A DNA stretch of 64,000 nt from Nemania diffusa. Taxonomy: Eukaryota > Ascomycota > Sordariomycetes > Xylariales > Xylariaceae. The stretch lies in the NCBI GenBank assembly GCA_038501195.1, contig JBBPUQ010000002.1:1302001-1366000 (forward strand). Direction: 5' to 3'. A model generated the notes under the pieces. It saw nothing but the letters and a program-made list of their open reading frames with translations. It ran no database searches and was not told where the DNA came from. Of this stretch, positions 34,602-46,179 are shown piece by piece (position 1 is the stretch's first letter; each line of letters begins with the position of its first letter). The translations under genes and the position numbers were made by a program.

Positions 34602-37069
34602 ATGAGTTCAGAAGTAAGTTCAATTCATCATTTCATTCATAGGCAAGTTAATTGCTCACACTCCGTAGACAGCCTTGCCGCCACTGGGCAGGTTAAGCAA
34701 TCCTACCGTTTATTCTACCCCATATGGTTCCCATTTCCTGATTGACGGAAAGGGAATAGATCAACTAAAGACTTTAAAAAGCCTCATCACGCCGCCCATG
34801 GAAGACTTGAAATTTAAGGACACCAACTTCTCTGCAGCCGCTGTGTTTCACTGGCCTAGTACAAGTAATGAAAGCTTCCTAGACAGCCGAATTGCATCTT
34901 TCCTGAAGGATAGAGATTTCGAACGTGAATTCCTCCAAACTGTTGTTCTTGTCTATGAATCAGCAGAGCCCTACTCAATGAATCTGAATGAAGGAGTTGT
35001 TGCGCTGCTTCAAGGGTTCAACTGCCATAATGTTATGAGCATATCCAGGGACGCCCAAGAGATCCCAGAAGGGCCATATTTCGTTATCGGCCAGCAACTG
35101 CACAGGACCTGGAAACTGTTTCCCGACATTTTCGAGGCATTTCAGCTCCCGACCATCCAATTGCTCAATTCAAATACGTAAGTTCAAATCACAACTTAGT
35201 CCCTTTTAACTCAGAATTTCTCTAGATTCCAGCCTTTCACTTATATGCACGAGGGAAATCTCATGGTGCCGGTTCCATCAAGGTTACATTTCCCTCGGAC
35301 ATCGGACAAGCCGTTCAACGGACTTCGAGTGACCGTCAAAGACATCATCCACCTAAAGGGGGTCAAGACAACCGCGCAGTCCAGATCGTTCGAGAAAACC
35401 TATCCCGCTCGATCTGTTAACGCGGCAATAGTGTCACAATTGATTGGACTAGGTGCAGTAGTTATTGGCAAAACGAAGTGTACGCAGTTTGCTTCTAGTG
35501 ATCAGCCCACCGCCGACTGGGTTGACTACCACTGTCCCTGGAACCCGCGCGGGGACGGATATCTATCACCTCGCGGCAGTAGTACTGGGACATGTGTGGC
35601 GCTTGCCGGGTATGATTGGGTTGACCTAGGCATTGGGTCTGACAGTACGTCGTGACATTTTGATTCTTTCACCGCTGACATTTCATGTAGCCGGTGGCAG
35701 CATACGTGGTCCTGCTGCAGTAATGGGCCTTTTTGCGTTGCGACCGTCTCAGGCACATGCGAACATGGAGGGAATTCTCCCAATCATTTCGTGAGTCTCG
35801 TGGCTTATTCTTAACAGCGACAATGGGGAAAAAGAACGAAAGAAACATATTGACTTTCTGTAGTGGCATTGACACCCCTGGGATTACATGCCGAGACATA
35901 GCCCTATTACATGAAGTCTCGAAGACTCTATTCAAAAGTCCTAACCAAAAGGTGTGCACTGGACTAGGAATAGCAAAGGAAGCCCCTGATGGTAACGAAC
36001 GAATGAAGTTCCGACTTCCGGGAAAACTACTATATCCCAGGGATTACTGGGATCCATGGATGTCCAGCGCCCAGAGCCATACCCTGAAACGGTTTGTGCA
36101 GGAACTGGAAAAGTTTCTTGGGGTCGAGAGAACAACTATCAATCTTGCAGATAAGTGGATTCATGATAATCCAGAAGACAGTCATGGAATGCCCATAGAG
36201 GAATATCTCAATGATGTAAGAGTATACAGTTTGCTATTTCCGCTAGTATTAATATGGATAATAGAGGCTAACAAAGATACAAGACATTCATGAATCTATT
36301 GTGGAAAGGCTACTATGATGAGTACCAGATGTTTCAAAATGACTACATGGCGAAATTCGGCAACCCTCCCTATGTCCATCCAGTCATTCAAGACTGCTGG
36401 TAAGTCTCAAAGGAAAGAATATTTTGAGGTTGCTTCCCTGAAATTATGTTTAGGGACCGTGGCTCGAAGATTTCCGACCAAGAGGTTAGAATGGCGAAAC
36501 AACAACAAGCTGTCTACCAGAAATGGCTTCGCGAAAGCGTGCTCGGTGGTGAAGAGTTTCACACCATCATGATATTCCCAGCGGGCGACTTGACGCCTTT
36601 CTATCGGGATGTTTATTCGAGGTAAGGAAATCTCATCGCATTTTTTCAACTTACTAAATGTTGCTAACGAAAAGAAAAAATGCCAGCGCTCCAGAACACC
36701 GTCACCAGCCTTACAATTGGAATGATCGGGCGGATCATCAATCAAGTCTAGGAGGCGTCCCTAACATAGTTATTCCAGGTTAGTTCAATATGGTATCTAT
36801 TTCTAAGACACGAACGGCTAAACCGAGAATTACATATTAGTCGGACAGGTGCAGCAGCCATCTAAGATTACCAGAGGCTTGCAAGAACTCCCAATCGCTG
36901 TTCACGTCATAAGTGGTACTGGTAAGCAAAGCGCCAGCTGTTACAACAACGCCATACTTACCAGATAGGTACCGATGATGCATTGACTATGCTATTTCAA
37001 TCTATGGCTCAGGGAGGTGTCATGAAAGGGAGTGTTAACACGGGCGTGACAGCATTCGATTCTGCATAG
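34602..37069 (+). CDS. Amidase-signature hydrolase with N-terminal extension
   Basis: Ten exons: 34602-34613, 34669-35177, 35226-35644, 35691-35790, 35864-36215, 36284-36399, 36454-36621, 36687-36778, 36841-36921 and 36969-37069. All phases agree and give 649 aa. Residues 1 to about 170 form an extra N-terminal domain like that found ahead of the amidase domain in some fungal proteins. The amidase core has [15 protein letters not shown] (catalytic Lys about 212), SPRGSSTG (cis-Ser about 293) and [14 protein letters not shown] (nucleophile Ser about 317), then a C-terminal [17 protein letters not shown] strand and VISGTGTDDAL. It probably hydrolyses an amide bond of an unknown small molecule. 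The tiny first exon (MSSE) is the weakest part. The gene begins 117 bp after the fold-back element and is intact. Confidence 0.85.
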
Positions 37070-37528
37070 CTGTAAGCAAATAAACAGCTCGCAACGCAAA
37101 GGCGATGCTTTCATTACGCGACTACAAAGGAGGGCCTACACTCTTGTAACATGAGTGTGAATTAAGGTCAAGGGGCAAAACTGGTATATTTGTCTACCAG
37201 AAGATTAACTCATTCAACATATTTCTTACTTAGATTATAAACAACCGCGTACCTGTCTAAGGTGATTGACCCTAGATATGCAAAGCCAGCCTATGTAACA
37301 ACCCCTGAGGAAACCCACTCAAAACCTATAGTGGGGAAAAGGAGAGAAAAGGGGCTAGCGGGGTTATGAATCAACAGAGGGGAAGACAGACAGACAAGAG
37401 TATAATCAAGCACATAGAAGAAACAGCAATGATAAAAATGCTTTAATTGAAGAAACAAGCAACTAAGCGAAACCAAGACCACACTTACCACCTACCTTAC
37501 AACAACCGTCCTCGCCCTCTCCCTCCAC
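37070..37528. other. Convergent 3' intergenic region
   Basis: 3' flanks of the amidase and amidoligase-like genes; nothing else seen. Confidence 0.4.
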
Positions 37529-40012
37529 CTACCGCGGCGGCCCATGCGCCTGCTCTCGTTTATATATAGTAGTCGCCTCAGGAAACAGGCACAAGTCCTC
37601 AAGGAGGTCGCAGACGTCATACATGTCGTCGTCCTCGGCCCCGGGCGGGACGACGCGCAGCCTCTCCTCCTCGCGCACGACGCGCTCGAGGACGGCGAGG
37701 TACTCGACGACGGAGGCGTCGCGGCAGAAGCGCACGATGCCGGCGCAGACGCGCATCCACAGCACGATCGAGTCGGTATCGAGGGTGCCGCCGGCCTCGC
37801 GGAACTCGATGGTGCGCTTGCCCCCCAGCAGCCGCACGTCGAGGTCGTACGCGCCGAAGTTGTAGTTGGGCCGGTTGCCGAACCAGCCGCTGAGCATCGT
37901 GCCCACGGCCGCGGCCGAGTCGGCGCCGAGCAGCGCCGCGACGCCCGCGCGCGTGTCGAGCGTGGGGTGCCCGGCGCAGTCCTGACCCTCCACCGTCAGC
38001 GGCCTGCACTCGCGGCCGCGCGGGTGGCTCTCGCCCCGGTCTGGCGGGCCGAAGCCGCCCGGCCGCGGGAGCCAAGATATGCGGTCCCAGGTGCCGTCGT
38101 AGAAGTGGAATTCCTTGGTGATGAGATCCCTATACGAGTCTGGGAGCTGGTTGATGTCGTGGGGGTGTAGTTTGTGGTCCTTGAAGATCCTGTCCTTGTC
38201 AGTAACCGTGCTGGGGTTATTGAGAAACGATGATGATGAACGTGCGGAAATGATCTGCGGGGAAGTGAACATCCTATCTGGGCTGAAGAATGGACCAATG
38301 GGAATGTCCGAGCCATTAGTCTCCGCAGACAACTCAGAGCCTGGCTTACCCGGAGACGATGCCACCTCTGAAGCTTGCGATGCGGGCGCATTATTGCTGC
38401 CCCTGCCGCTAGAGTCGGCGGTCGGTCTTAATTTCTTGGCACTATTCTTCCGCTTTGTCCATACGTTCAGCAATGCTGCCACGTTATCGAGCGGGAACGT
38501 GGGCTGCGACATCAGCTCGTCTACCCGGTCGTAGAAAAGATTTTCGTGGATTTTCCTCAAATCGTCGATGTCGTCCTCGTCGTCGCCATTGGAATTCCAG
38601 CTATTGCGCTCAGCTATAGCCTCCATGTTAGCAATGATGCGCGGGCCGTCCAGATTACTATACGCCTCGGGGCGCGGGTGCTGCAGCTGGGCGCCAAACT
38701 GCGCTTCTATGAACGAGAACGTGCTCTTGGCTGAATTCCACTTCCACCCAATGTGCATGTTGTCGAGGAAAGGGGCGCACGCTGCTACCGCACGTTGGAA
38801 GTCCTCGTCCGAGAGATCGTCAGTACGGCTGTGCCCGAACAGGACTTCGCACCGGTCCATCATCAGGAGCATGCATAGATCCTTAAAATTGAGATCTTCG
38901 GGATAGGAGTGTCCAAACTTCTTGAGACAGTGATCCTGGAAGCGCCGCGTTGCCATGAGTTCTTGGAGTCGCCGTTGGTGCATGCCACCCTCGTTGTCTT
39001 CGCTACCTAGCGGCATCCGAGGACGCCATGACGATGAAGATAACGAACCCGAAGGGGAGCTAATAGATCCCCAACCCCGTATATTAGGTTGTGGCGTTGA
39101 TGGTCTTTCGCTGAGGGTGATATGGGGTCCATCTCGTACGCAACGGTTTGCGTACTGCTCCCAGCCTGCCTTGCCCCCGAAATCGGTCTCTTCCCTCGTG
39201 CGATCGGACCATGGGAGGACCGGTATTGGGTCTCGAATAGCCATACCGCTGGGCTCGTCACTCATGACACCTTCCGACAGCGTGTCGAATACTGCCTGGA
39301 CGTCTGCAGGCCCCATCACTGCCCCGTTCCAGCACGCCAATCGAGAACTATACCGAACGCTGGTTGAGAAGTCCCCGATGCGGCGCCAGGGTGCATGAAG
39401 TCTCGATATCATGGGGTCGGCGGCAAAGAGGAACGCGCCGAGCCGCTTCATGGTCTCGGCCTTGAAGTATCGGGCGCCGTTACCGACGTGCACGTGGAAG
39501 CCGCAGGTAGGATTCACTCGCACACGGTATTTAGACTTGATCAAATTGACGACGAAGCGGATCTCGTCGTAAGCGTGGGGTACATCCCAACAGGCCGGAC
39601 TCCGTAATTCTACGGGAAACCAGCGGTATCTGCCCGGCTTGCCTATGGGGAGCTTCGACTCCACGTCCCCATCCGAGACCGAGCCATCGCTGGTGACATC
39701 CCATTGGTCGACGCCAGCGAGATGAAGGGGGTGGATCATGTTGGGGGGCGCCAATGGATTCCGTACAGGTATACCATGATCACGGAGTGTTGTTCGAATA
39801 TGCTCCTCGATAGGTACCCAGATGCTATCCTCGTTAGCTTTATCATCGGCATCGTCGATGCGGAGGATGGGTGCTAGCGTCGAGCTATTGTCTTCGTCTG
39901 GGTCGATTTCATCTGTGTCCAAGTATGCTACGAGAAATTCAAGTTCGATGCCCTGACTAAGGCGCGTGCCGACTGGCACAGTAAAGGTCTGGGTCTGCTG
40001 ATTGGATGTCAT
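37529..40012 (-). CDS. Putative amidoligase-family protein (Amidoligase_2)
   Basis: Intronless, 827 aa. The N-terminal part fits the amidoligase_2 / glutamine-synthetase-like fold: RLSQGIELEFLVAYL (strand with the metal-binding GxExE pattern), WDVTSDGSVSDG, VELRSPACWDVPHAYDEI and NPTCGFHVHVGNGARYF (His-rich metal/ATP site). A disordered Ser/Pro linker (about residues 310-350 and 520-620) separates these from a C-terminal block with YDLDVRLLGGKRTIEFREAGGTLD, the second conserved half of the fold, and VLWMRVCAGIVRFCR. Members are predicted to form peptide-like amide bonds using ATP, but fungal copies are uncharacterised. The last ~150 codons (37620-38080) are extremely GC-rich relative to the rest. 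Confidence 0.75.
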   Translation of the reverse strand: MTSNQQTQTFTVPVGTRLSQGIELEFLVAYLDTDEIDPDEDNSSTLAPILRIDDADDKANEDSIWVPIEEHIRTTLRDHGIPVRNPLAPPNMIHPLHLAGVDQWDVTSDGSVSDGDVESKLPIGKPGRYRWFPVELRSPACWDVPHAYDEIRFVVNLIKSKYRVRVNPTCGFHVHVGNGARYFKAETMKRLGAFLFAADPMISRLHAPWRRIGDFSTSVRYSSRLACWNGAVMGPADVQAVFDTLSEGVMSDEPSGMAIRDPIPVLPWSDRTREETDFGGKAGWEQYANRCVRDGPHITLSERPSTPQPNIRGWGSISSPSGSLSSSSWRPRMPLGSEDNEGGMHQRRLQELMATRRFQDHCLKKFGHSYPEDLNFKDLCMLLMMDRCEVLFGHSRTDDLSDEDFQRAVAACAPFLDNMHIGWKWNSAKSTFSFIEAQFGAQLQHPRPEAYSNLDGPRIIANMEAIAERNSWNSNGDDEDDIDDLRKIHENLFYDRVDELMSQPTFPLDNVAALLNVWTKRKNSAKKLRPTADSSGRGSNNAPASQASEVASSPGKPGSELSAETNGSDIPIGPFFSPDRMFTSPQIISARSSSSFLNNPSTVTDKDRIFKDHKLHPHDINQLPDSYRDLITKEFHFYDGTWDRISWLPRPGGFGPPDRGESHPRGRECRPLTVEGQDCAGHPTLDTRAGVAALLGADSAAAVGTMLSGWFGNRPNYNFGAYDLDVRLLGGKRTIEFREAGGTLDTDSIVLWMRVCAGIVRFCRDASVVEYLAVLERVVREEERLRVVPPGAEDDDMYDVCDLLEDLCLFPEATTIYKREQAHGPPR

Positions 40013-40807
40013 GGTGCCGCGATGCGAGGCAGTCTTCAGAAGTTGTAATGGCTACTAAGGAGGGAGAACTAGAAGTATACCAGCTTCTGGTCTTCCTCCA
40101 AGCAAGCCGTTAGATACTACTTACCTTTTTCGAACAGAGAAGACTTCTAATCCATATAAACTAACCTAGAGTTATTGATAGAGGTTATCGTTCAACTGGC
40201 CAACACAGGAGTTCATATACTTCCCAAGATCTGCATTTTTCAAAGGGTCTTGCGAACTAGATTGGATCACGTCGTCAATGTAAATCAGTGAAAGAATTAT
40301 ACAAGAGTAGTGTCCCCAAGCTCAATGACGATTGTCTAGACTCCACTTACGAAAGAAATAACAAAGGGAGCCCGGGGCTCGTTTTTTTGTCACTTTGTTG
40401 TGTTGTCTGTTGTTTAAACATCTATTATACGCACAAGTCCATTGTCTTTCTTTCATCACACGATGATTCTTCCAGAATCGTACAGCAGCCCGAAAGGCGA
40501 AAGACTGCTCGAGACGTCAAACAACAAAAATAGCTGGGGAAAAAGGCTGCCGAGTCCGAATCTTCCATAATCACCAAGCTCTTCTCTTCGTATACCAAAT
40601 CATTGCTCCAATCGTCTCGTATCATGAATATCGGGACTTCATCGTTTGTTTCTTTCTGCGCCCAAGTCGAACGATTTGGAGAACATTATTATGCTACAAC
40701 GTGGCCCTTATGACACGCCACTGCAACCACTCTGCCATAAAACAGATCTCCTACGTAAATCTCTTTCCATTCAAAGCCATTGGCTCGGTATTGGAACATG
40801 CCCCTAT
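40013..40807. other. Intergenic region, no supportable gene
   Basis: Promoter side of the amidoligase-like gene; short motif-free frames only. Confidence 0.4.
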
Positions 40808-41613
40808 CTAGAGGGCGTAGGCAAGTAGGCCAAGAGCCACAGCAGCAGCACCGTTTCCAATATGGTGAATATGGGGAGTGGGGACGGCAGCAGCTCCAGA
40901 AGAAGACGAAGTTGCGGGTTGGGTGGTTGTAGCTTGAGCTGTAGCAGATGAGCTAGTGCTGGTAGTCGTACTCGCAGCACCCTCCCCCTGGTGGTCATTG
41001 ACGTTTTCAGTACCACACTTATCTCCGTATGTCGCAGTACAGTTTTTTTGGCCAGCAAGGTTACCCGCCTCAGTCGCGAGGCAGTCTCCCTGAAGCTGCT
41101 CGCAAACAAACTATATGAATATAGAGTCAGTGACCCGAGGCTCGGAGACGGGCGGTAAAGCAGCGCCGATAGTCTTAGTCGGTTGGTAGATAGGCTTACC
41201 CAGGGTATCGTGTTCTCAAACACGTTCATGTCGGGGTAGTTATTGCCTGTACATTCACACACGAAGTCGAGAGTTGACTAGAGAGACGAACAAAGAGATT
41301 AGCCGATTGCATTTAGGTAGCAGGGAGCAGCGCAAGAGCAGCGGAAGACGGACAGGTGTGCAGTCATTGATAATGGCAGTACCACAGAGAGTGTCGCAGC
41401 TGTTCTGTTGTGCGTTGCACCATGTTGCTGTATCTCTAGTCAGCATCGTCGGCTCACGTTTGTTTTGAGACATGAAACAGCGGAAGACAACGTACATTGG
41501 TCGAGGGTTGACACTTCACTGGGGTTAATTTTGAAGGTTGAGTTCGAGTTGGCCTGGGCCGAGACCAGAGTCAGGGCCGAGAGCGCGAGGAGCGCGGCGT
41601 GGTCGGCAAACAT
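40808..41613 (-). CDS. GPI-anchored cell-surface protein, DUF7707-like
   Basis: Four exons: 41613-41496, 41427-41354, 41277-41200 and 41110-40808, giving 190 aa. Signal peptide MFADHAALLALSALTLVSAQA, then a Cys-patterned domain (WCNAQQNSCDTLCGTAIIND, DFVCECTGNNYPDMNVFENT, FVCEQLQGDCLA, QKNCTATYGDKCG), a Thr/Ser-rich stalk and a hydrophobic C-terminal tail (NGAAAVALGLLAYAL), the pattern of a GPI-anchored wall or membrane protein. The Cys spacing matches the small fungal DUF7707 family; function unknown. The second donor reads GTCCGT, so the junction at 41354 is provisional though phases agree. Confidence 0.8.
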
Positions 41614-44169
41614 GGTCGCGCGGGTGTTTCGTTCGTTCGCTGAAGACAATTGAGGTGATGCGATGGTGATGTTGGTGGTTGGTTGTAGCTGCGGCGGATG
41701 CTCGGGTTCGCGTTCGGGATGGGTTTCGGGTAGTGCCGAACGCAGTAAACAAAGGACGGGCACACGAGCGCCAAGTACGTATCTAAAAGTGCGACGTTGT
41801 GGTGAGTCGGGATACAATGTATGTATTTATTATGATGCTCTGAACTGTGTGTGGAAGAGGGAGAAGTGTCTGTAGTGTCGAGACAGCGAGGTGGTGTAGA
41901 TGGGAAGGGAGCCCATACCAAGCTTGCTTGGGTAGGTACGGAGGTAGCGTAGATTGGCGTAGGAAGGGTGAAGGAACGACGAAGCTGATGGGAGTTGACC
42001 AAACAACCGGGGGACGTTGCTAACATGCGCTACAGAGTATACTGTACTGTATGTACCTACCTCCACTACCGAGTACTACCTAGCCAAGGAAAGCACCCCA
42101 AGCGCCACCGGGTCTACACGTGTGACGCGTACCTAGGTAGCTGTCTATAGTACTATACCTTAAACAGTGCCGCACAGTTAGTATGCAAGACTTGATTGGG
42201 CTAATTGGTGAACAAGCGAAAGCATTACGACAATGGACGACGAAGCTCACGATGATAATGGGAATAATAGCGCAGGTGTCGGAGATACGACCGGGATCCT
42301 CTTATCCTAACTGTCCTGACTAGTTCTGACTAGTCCTAACTCGGAACCTAGCTACTGTACAGGGGAGATTTGAGTACATGTCCAGTACTTTACCAGTAAT
42401 CCTCCTTGCAATACCTATATTTGCCCTATCTCATTAGATAAGATTAAAGTATCTTTCTAGTACATCCTAGCATTTTCTCATGCGCGAAATGAGTTTGGTA
42501 TATATGTACTAGCGGCCCGCTACCTATCTTATACATCAGAACCTATCAAGATAATGACTGACAGGAGAGAAAATATTTTTTGTAGGATTTTAAGCACGGC
42601 CAAAGAAGGGGGATTGAAGAATTGAACTTTATTATGCCCCGAGCTCTGCAGCATATTGACTTCCTAGCATCACATCACATGCTTAGGCGTGGAATGTACT
42701 ACAACACTTACCAATCGTATCGTATCAAGCTTATTTGGTACAATTCCTGTATACCTATCTGTAGGTGTGCCATGTTTTCCGGCACTAGTCGTGCAGGTAG
42801 ATTGGTAGTTATCTCGTATTAGGTAGACTCAGAGCGCCAGGTGTGCATGGCATGCAAGTCGGAGTTTCATGGTGACGCTCCGACTGCGAGACAGTTCGTG
42901 CCAATTCAATCATTTTCTAATTACATCGCTCGGCGGCAATTTTCGAGCATCACTTGTGATTCATTCTTGGCTTACAATTTTAATATGGGAAGGTAGATAA
43001 GAGGTAGAAAATAACCAGTTCCCAGGGAGGTACCTACTACCGTAGTTCTCATCTCTTTTTTATTATTAGCCCTTCGGTCCCGCTCCGTATTGGTGCCGAT
43101 TCATCCGGAGCTGTCACTCATCACACAAATAGAGATAGAATAGGTATATCAGCACTTACCACGTAATCGCTTCCGGTGAACAAATACGAGTGTTGTGCCG
43201 CGAACGCTGAATTTCTATATCCACTATGAAGCAGCATTCTAGCAATGATGTCACTATATCTAGGGTACGTATAGGTATGCTGATAATGTGTACCTGTAAC
43301 CTCTCACTCTCCTGGAACATATGTGAAACACGATGTTTAATAAGATCCCTATACGTAGGACATCATGTATAACCCTATGTAGGTTGCCACAATTGCCTAT
43401 TTGGGATATCAATCCTGCCCGAGCTACTGTACCCAGGTAGGAATCTAGAGCAAGTACCTAGCCTAGTTAGGTAGGTATTTGTTGCTTGTGCTCCCATCTG
43501 CACGTTTGTAGATTTATTTTGATCAGTCTAGTATTTACTTATTCTGATGGAGAATCAATTTGCCAGCTTGCCAGGCTATATATACCGTGTTATCTAGGTA
43601 ATCCATGGCGACTTACTTGAAGCTGGCGAAGCAATACCACATGGTAGATAGATATAGAATCTACTTAGATGTTAATCCATGTAGTAACTTCTTGGCGCTT
43701 GCAACATCTGCCGGATCAACAGTCCTATGCCCTATGCTAACTTAGTATGTGCATTAAGAAGTCTATGACAACATGACACCAGTTAACCCTGTTAAGCATT
43801 CGAGGAAAAAAGACAATAGACAGAGAGCTACAACAAGTCCCATTGTCTAACATATACATTTCCTTTTACCTTTCGAAATCACCCTAGTTCTTAACTGCGT
43901 GTCTTAGGTCCTCTTTCGTAGTGTTCTTTATAACGTCCGCACTAAAAAAAGCAACAAAAAAATCGAGAAAACGTAATCATTGTGTATTTTCGCAGCATGG
44001 AACTAGGACAAATGTCCCTGATATATGAAGCTTCTTATAAAAACTATTCGTCTCCTCTCGTCTTATCGTTTTCGGGCAAGAATCTCAGCTCCCACTTCAC
44101 AACTTTACAATATTCAAAACATACTCTCATCGACATTTCTAGACTCTCGTACTTATCGCCTTGAACAAA
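41614..44169. other. Long intergenic region, no supportable gene
   Basis: 2.5 kb between the divergent GPI-protein and kinesin genes. Rich in CTAGGTA/TACCTA words and AT patches; no gene or RNA motif recognised. Confidence 0.45.
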
Positions 44170-46179
44170 ATGCCTACTACCATCTCAGAAAAAGTCAAAT
44201 CCCTCGAGGCCGTGGTAGTTTCACTGCAGAACGATCTTGCTGGAAAGCGAGCGAACCCATTAGACGGTCTCCAAAATTCCTTGACCTCGCTACTCTATGA
44301 TCATATTGATGACATTGAACAGCAACTTGGTGCATTAGCTAATACCGTCCGAGAAAGCCAGCATGCTGATGAAATCAAGGTTCAAATAGACCACCTATCT
44401 TCACATATCGAGAATGGGTTTCGCAACTTAGCTCAAGAAATAGCTAGCACTATTCAGAGCGCCGATCTCGATGAAGACACTGCCCGTCAAGAGTTCCAGA
44501 AACAAGTTGGGTTGATGACGCACACTAATGCCGAGTTTTTATCAGCCGTAACTCGTCTTTATGACGCCCCAAATGTCGGAAGAGTACCCACGAAAGGTGA
44601 GTTAGAGCCACGAGTTGAGTCAGCGTCGCAGTCAGTCGAAGCTGAAGCCCAACTCAAGGCTCAGCGAGAAGAAATCGAAAGATTAAAAGCTGCGCTTGAA
44701 AAAGGCTCTTTCGAGAAACAAAATGGGTCAGTGCCGCCGCCAACGCCGTCAATGCAGTCACCCGAAGCCGATGCTAAGCTACAAGCTCAGCAAGAAGAGA
44801 TAGAAAGACTGAAGGCCGCTCTTGCACTGGTGCCCGAGGATGCTGGACACTGGAAGAAATCTGCAGAACAGTTCGAGGAGTCTTTAAAGTTGCAAATGGA
44901 ACTAGCGCAAAACCAAGAGGCAGCATTAGTAGCACAGCACGAAGAGCAGTCTCGCTTGTTCACAGCCAGATACCGCGCTCTGGTTGAAGAGCTGGCCACG
45001 GCAAAGGGCAACATCCGAGTTCTTTGCAGGGTCAAGCCGGACGACGCTCCAGAAGAGGAATTACTGAAGTTCACTAATCCTGATGATCAACCATTCCTCC
45101 CTTGGGCAAAATTGAGAGTCACCTACCAAAGCGAGAGCCAAAGGACAGAACACAGAGACTTTGAGTTCCAGAGGGCTTTCGGAAGCGGGGAGAGCAATCA
45201 AGTTGTGTTCGACGAAGTGAAAGACTTTGCCAAGTCAGCGGCTTATGGCCAAACATGCACAATCATGGCTTATGGAGCTACTGGTACAGGTAAAAGTTAC
45301 TTGTTCTTATCTGACGACGGTCTAGTTTTCAGCTATATCCGTCTCCTATTCCAGCTTGCTGACGAAGAGCGCGCGCAATACCAGTACGGGTTTCATGTTT
45401 CTGCAATTGAAATATATCTAAACAAGGTGTACGATTTGCTTCAGGAGCCGGTAGGGAACCAAAAGATAGAAGTTAAGCTCACTGCCGAATCTTCTGCTAA
45501 GCTTGACTCTGAGCAAGATGGCATTTCGATCGTCAAGCAAGCCATCGGCCGCAGAGAAGCCGCCTCGACGAGGCAAAACTCGACCTCCTCGCGTTCTCAC
45601 TTTATCATATCTATAAGAATCTTGAAGAAACCCCTCACTAACAAGGGCGAGAAACAGACCGAATCCTTCATATCTCTATGTGATTTGGCGGGGTCCGAAG
45701 CAGCAGGGAAAAATCTGTTGGCCGGTGGTACAGGTTCTGAGCTGCTCTACGAGCAGGCTCAGGATATTAACCAAGGTTTATTAGATTTAGGTAAAGGGGT
45801 CCGAAGTGTAGCCACAAAAGGTAAATTTTTCCCCAGCCATAACCTCACCAAAGCTCTACGATCAAGTCTCAGCCCAGGCGCACGACTACTATTGGTTGCA
45901 ACGGTATCTTCGCTTGTTACTAACCAGAACAACACTTTAACCACTCTACGGTGGACGCAAGACGCCATAGGGTCCTCGTCAGGGGCGAATCCTTCAACGC
46001 CAGTAAGGTCCCCCCTGCAGCTAATGGGTCTCAGTAGCAGTAAGAGCAGTAAGAGCAGTAGTAAACTACCATTAAAATCTGCTGGAGGGGGCAGTAGCAG
46101 GCCATCTACGCCTTCATCGATGAGTAGTTTGCCGGTCAAACAAAAGACGCCGTCCAAGCCAGGCAATAGCAAGCGGTGA
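44170..46179 (+). CDS. Divergent C-terminal-motor kinesin (kinesin-14-like)
   Basis: Intronless, 669 aa from the ATG at 44170. The N-terminal half is coiled coil with two related repeats (KAQREEIERLKAALEKG and QAQQEEIERLKAALALV). The motor runs from about residue 280 (GNIRVLCRVKP, the kinesin-14 neck/first strand) to about 600. Switch I is NSTSSRSHFIIS (about 470) and switch II DLAGSE (about 505). The P-loop reads AYGATGTGKS (about 367-376) instead of GQTGSGKT, and the segment between P-loop and switch I is short. A Ser/Lys-rich tail (residues 615-669) follows. A C-terminal motor after a coiled coil implies minus-end-directed family 14, but the altered P-loop makes ATPase activity uncertain. 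No frameshift or stop is present. Confidence 0.85.
   Translation: MPTTISEKVKSLEAVVVSLQNDLAGKRANPLDGLQNSLTSLLYDHIDDIEQQLGALANTVRESQHADEIKVQIDHLSSHIENGFRNLAQEIASTIQSADLDEDTARQEFQKQVGLMTHTNAEFLSAVTRLYDAPNVGRVPTKGELEPRVESASQSVEAEAQLKAQREEIERLKAALEKGSFEKQNGSVPPPTPSMQSPEADAKLQAQQEEIERLKAALALVPEDAGHWKKSAEQFEESLKLQMELAQNQEAALVAQHEEQSRLFTARYRALVEELATAKGNIRVLCRVKPDDAPEEELLKFTNPDDQPFLPWAKLRVTYQSESQRTEHRDFEFQRAFGSGESNQVVFDEVKDFAKSAAYGQTCTIMAYGATGTGKSYLFLSDDGLVFSYIRLLFQLADEERAQYQYGFHVSAIEIYLNKVYDLLQEPVGNQKIEVKLTAESSAKLDSEQDGISIVKQAIGRREAASTRQNSTSSRSHFIISIRILKKPLTNKGEKQTESFISLCDLAGSEAAGKNLLAGGTGSELLYEQAQDINQGLLDLGKGVRSVATKGKFFPSHNLTKALRSSLSPGARLLLVATVSSLVTNQNNTLTTLRWTQDAIGSSSGANPSTPVRSPLQLMGLSSSKSSKSSSKLPLKSAGGGSSRPSTPSSMSSLPVKQKTPSKPGNSKR

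Noticed and set aside
37544..38170. 208-aa plus-strand frame opposite the amidoligase gene
   Set aside because: Antisense shadow produced by high third-position GC; no recognisable domain.
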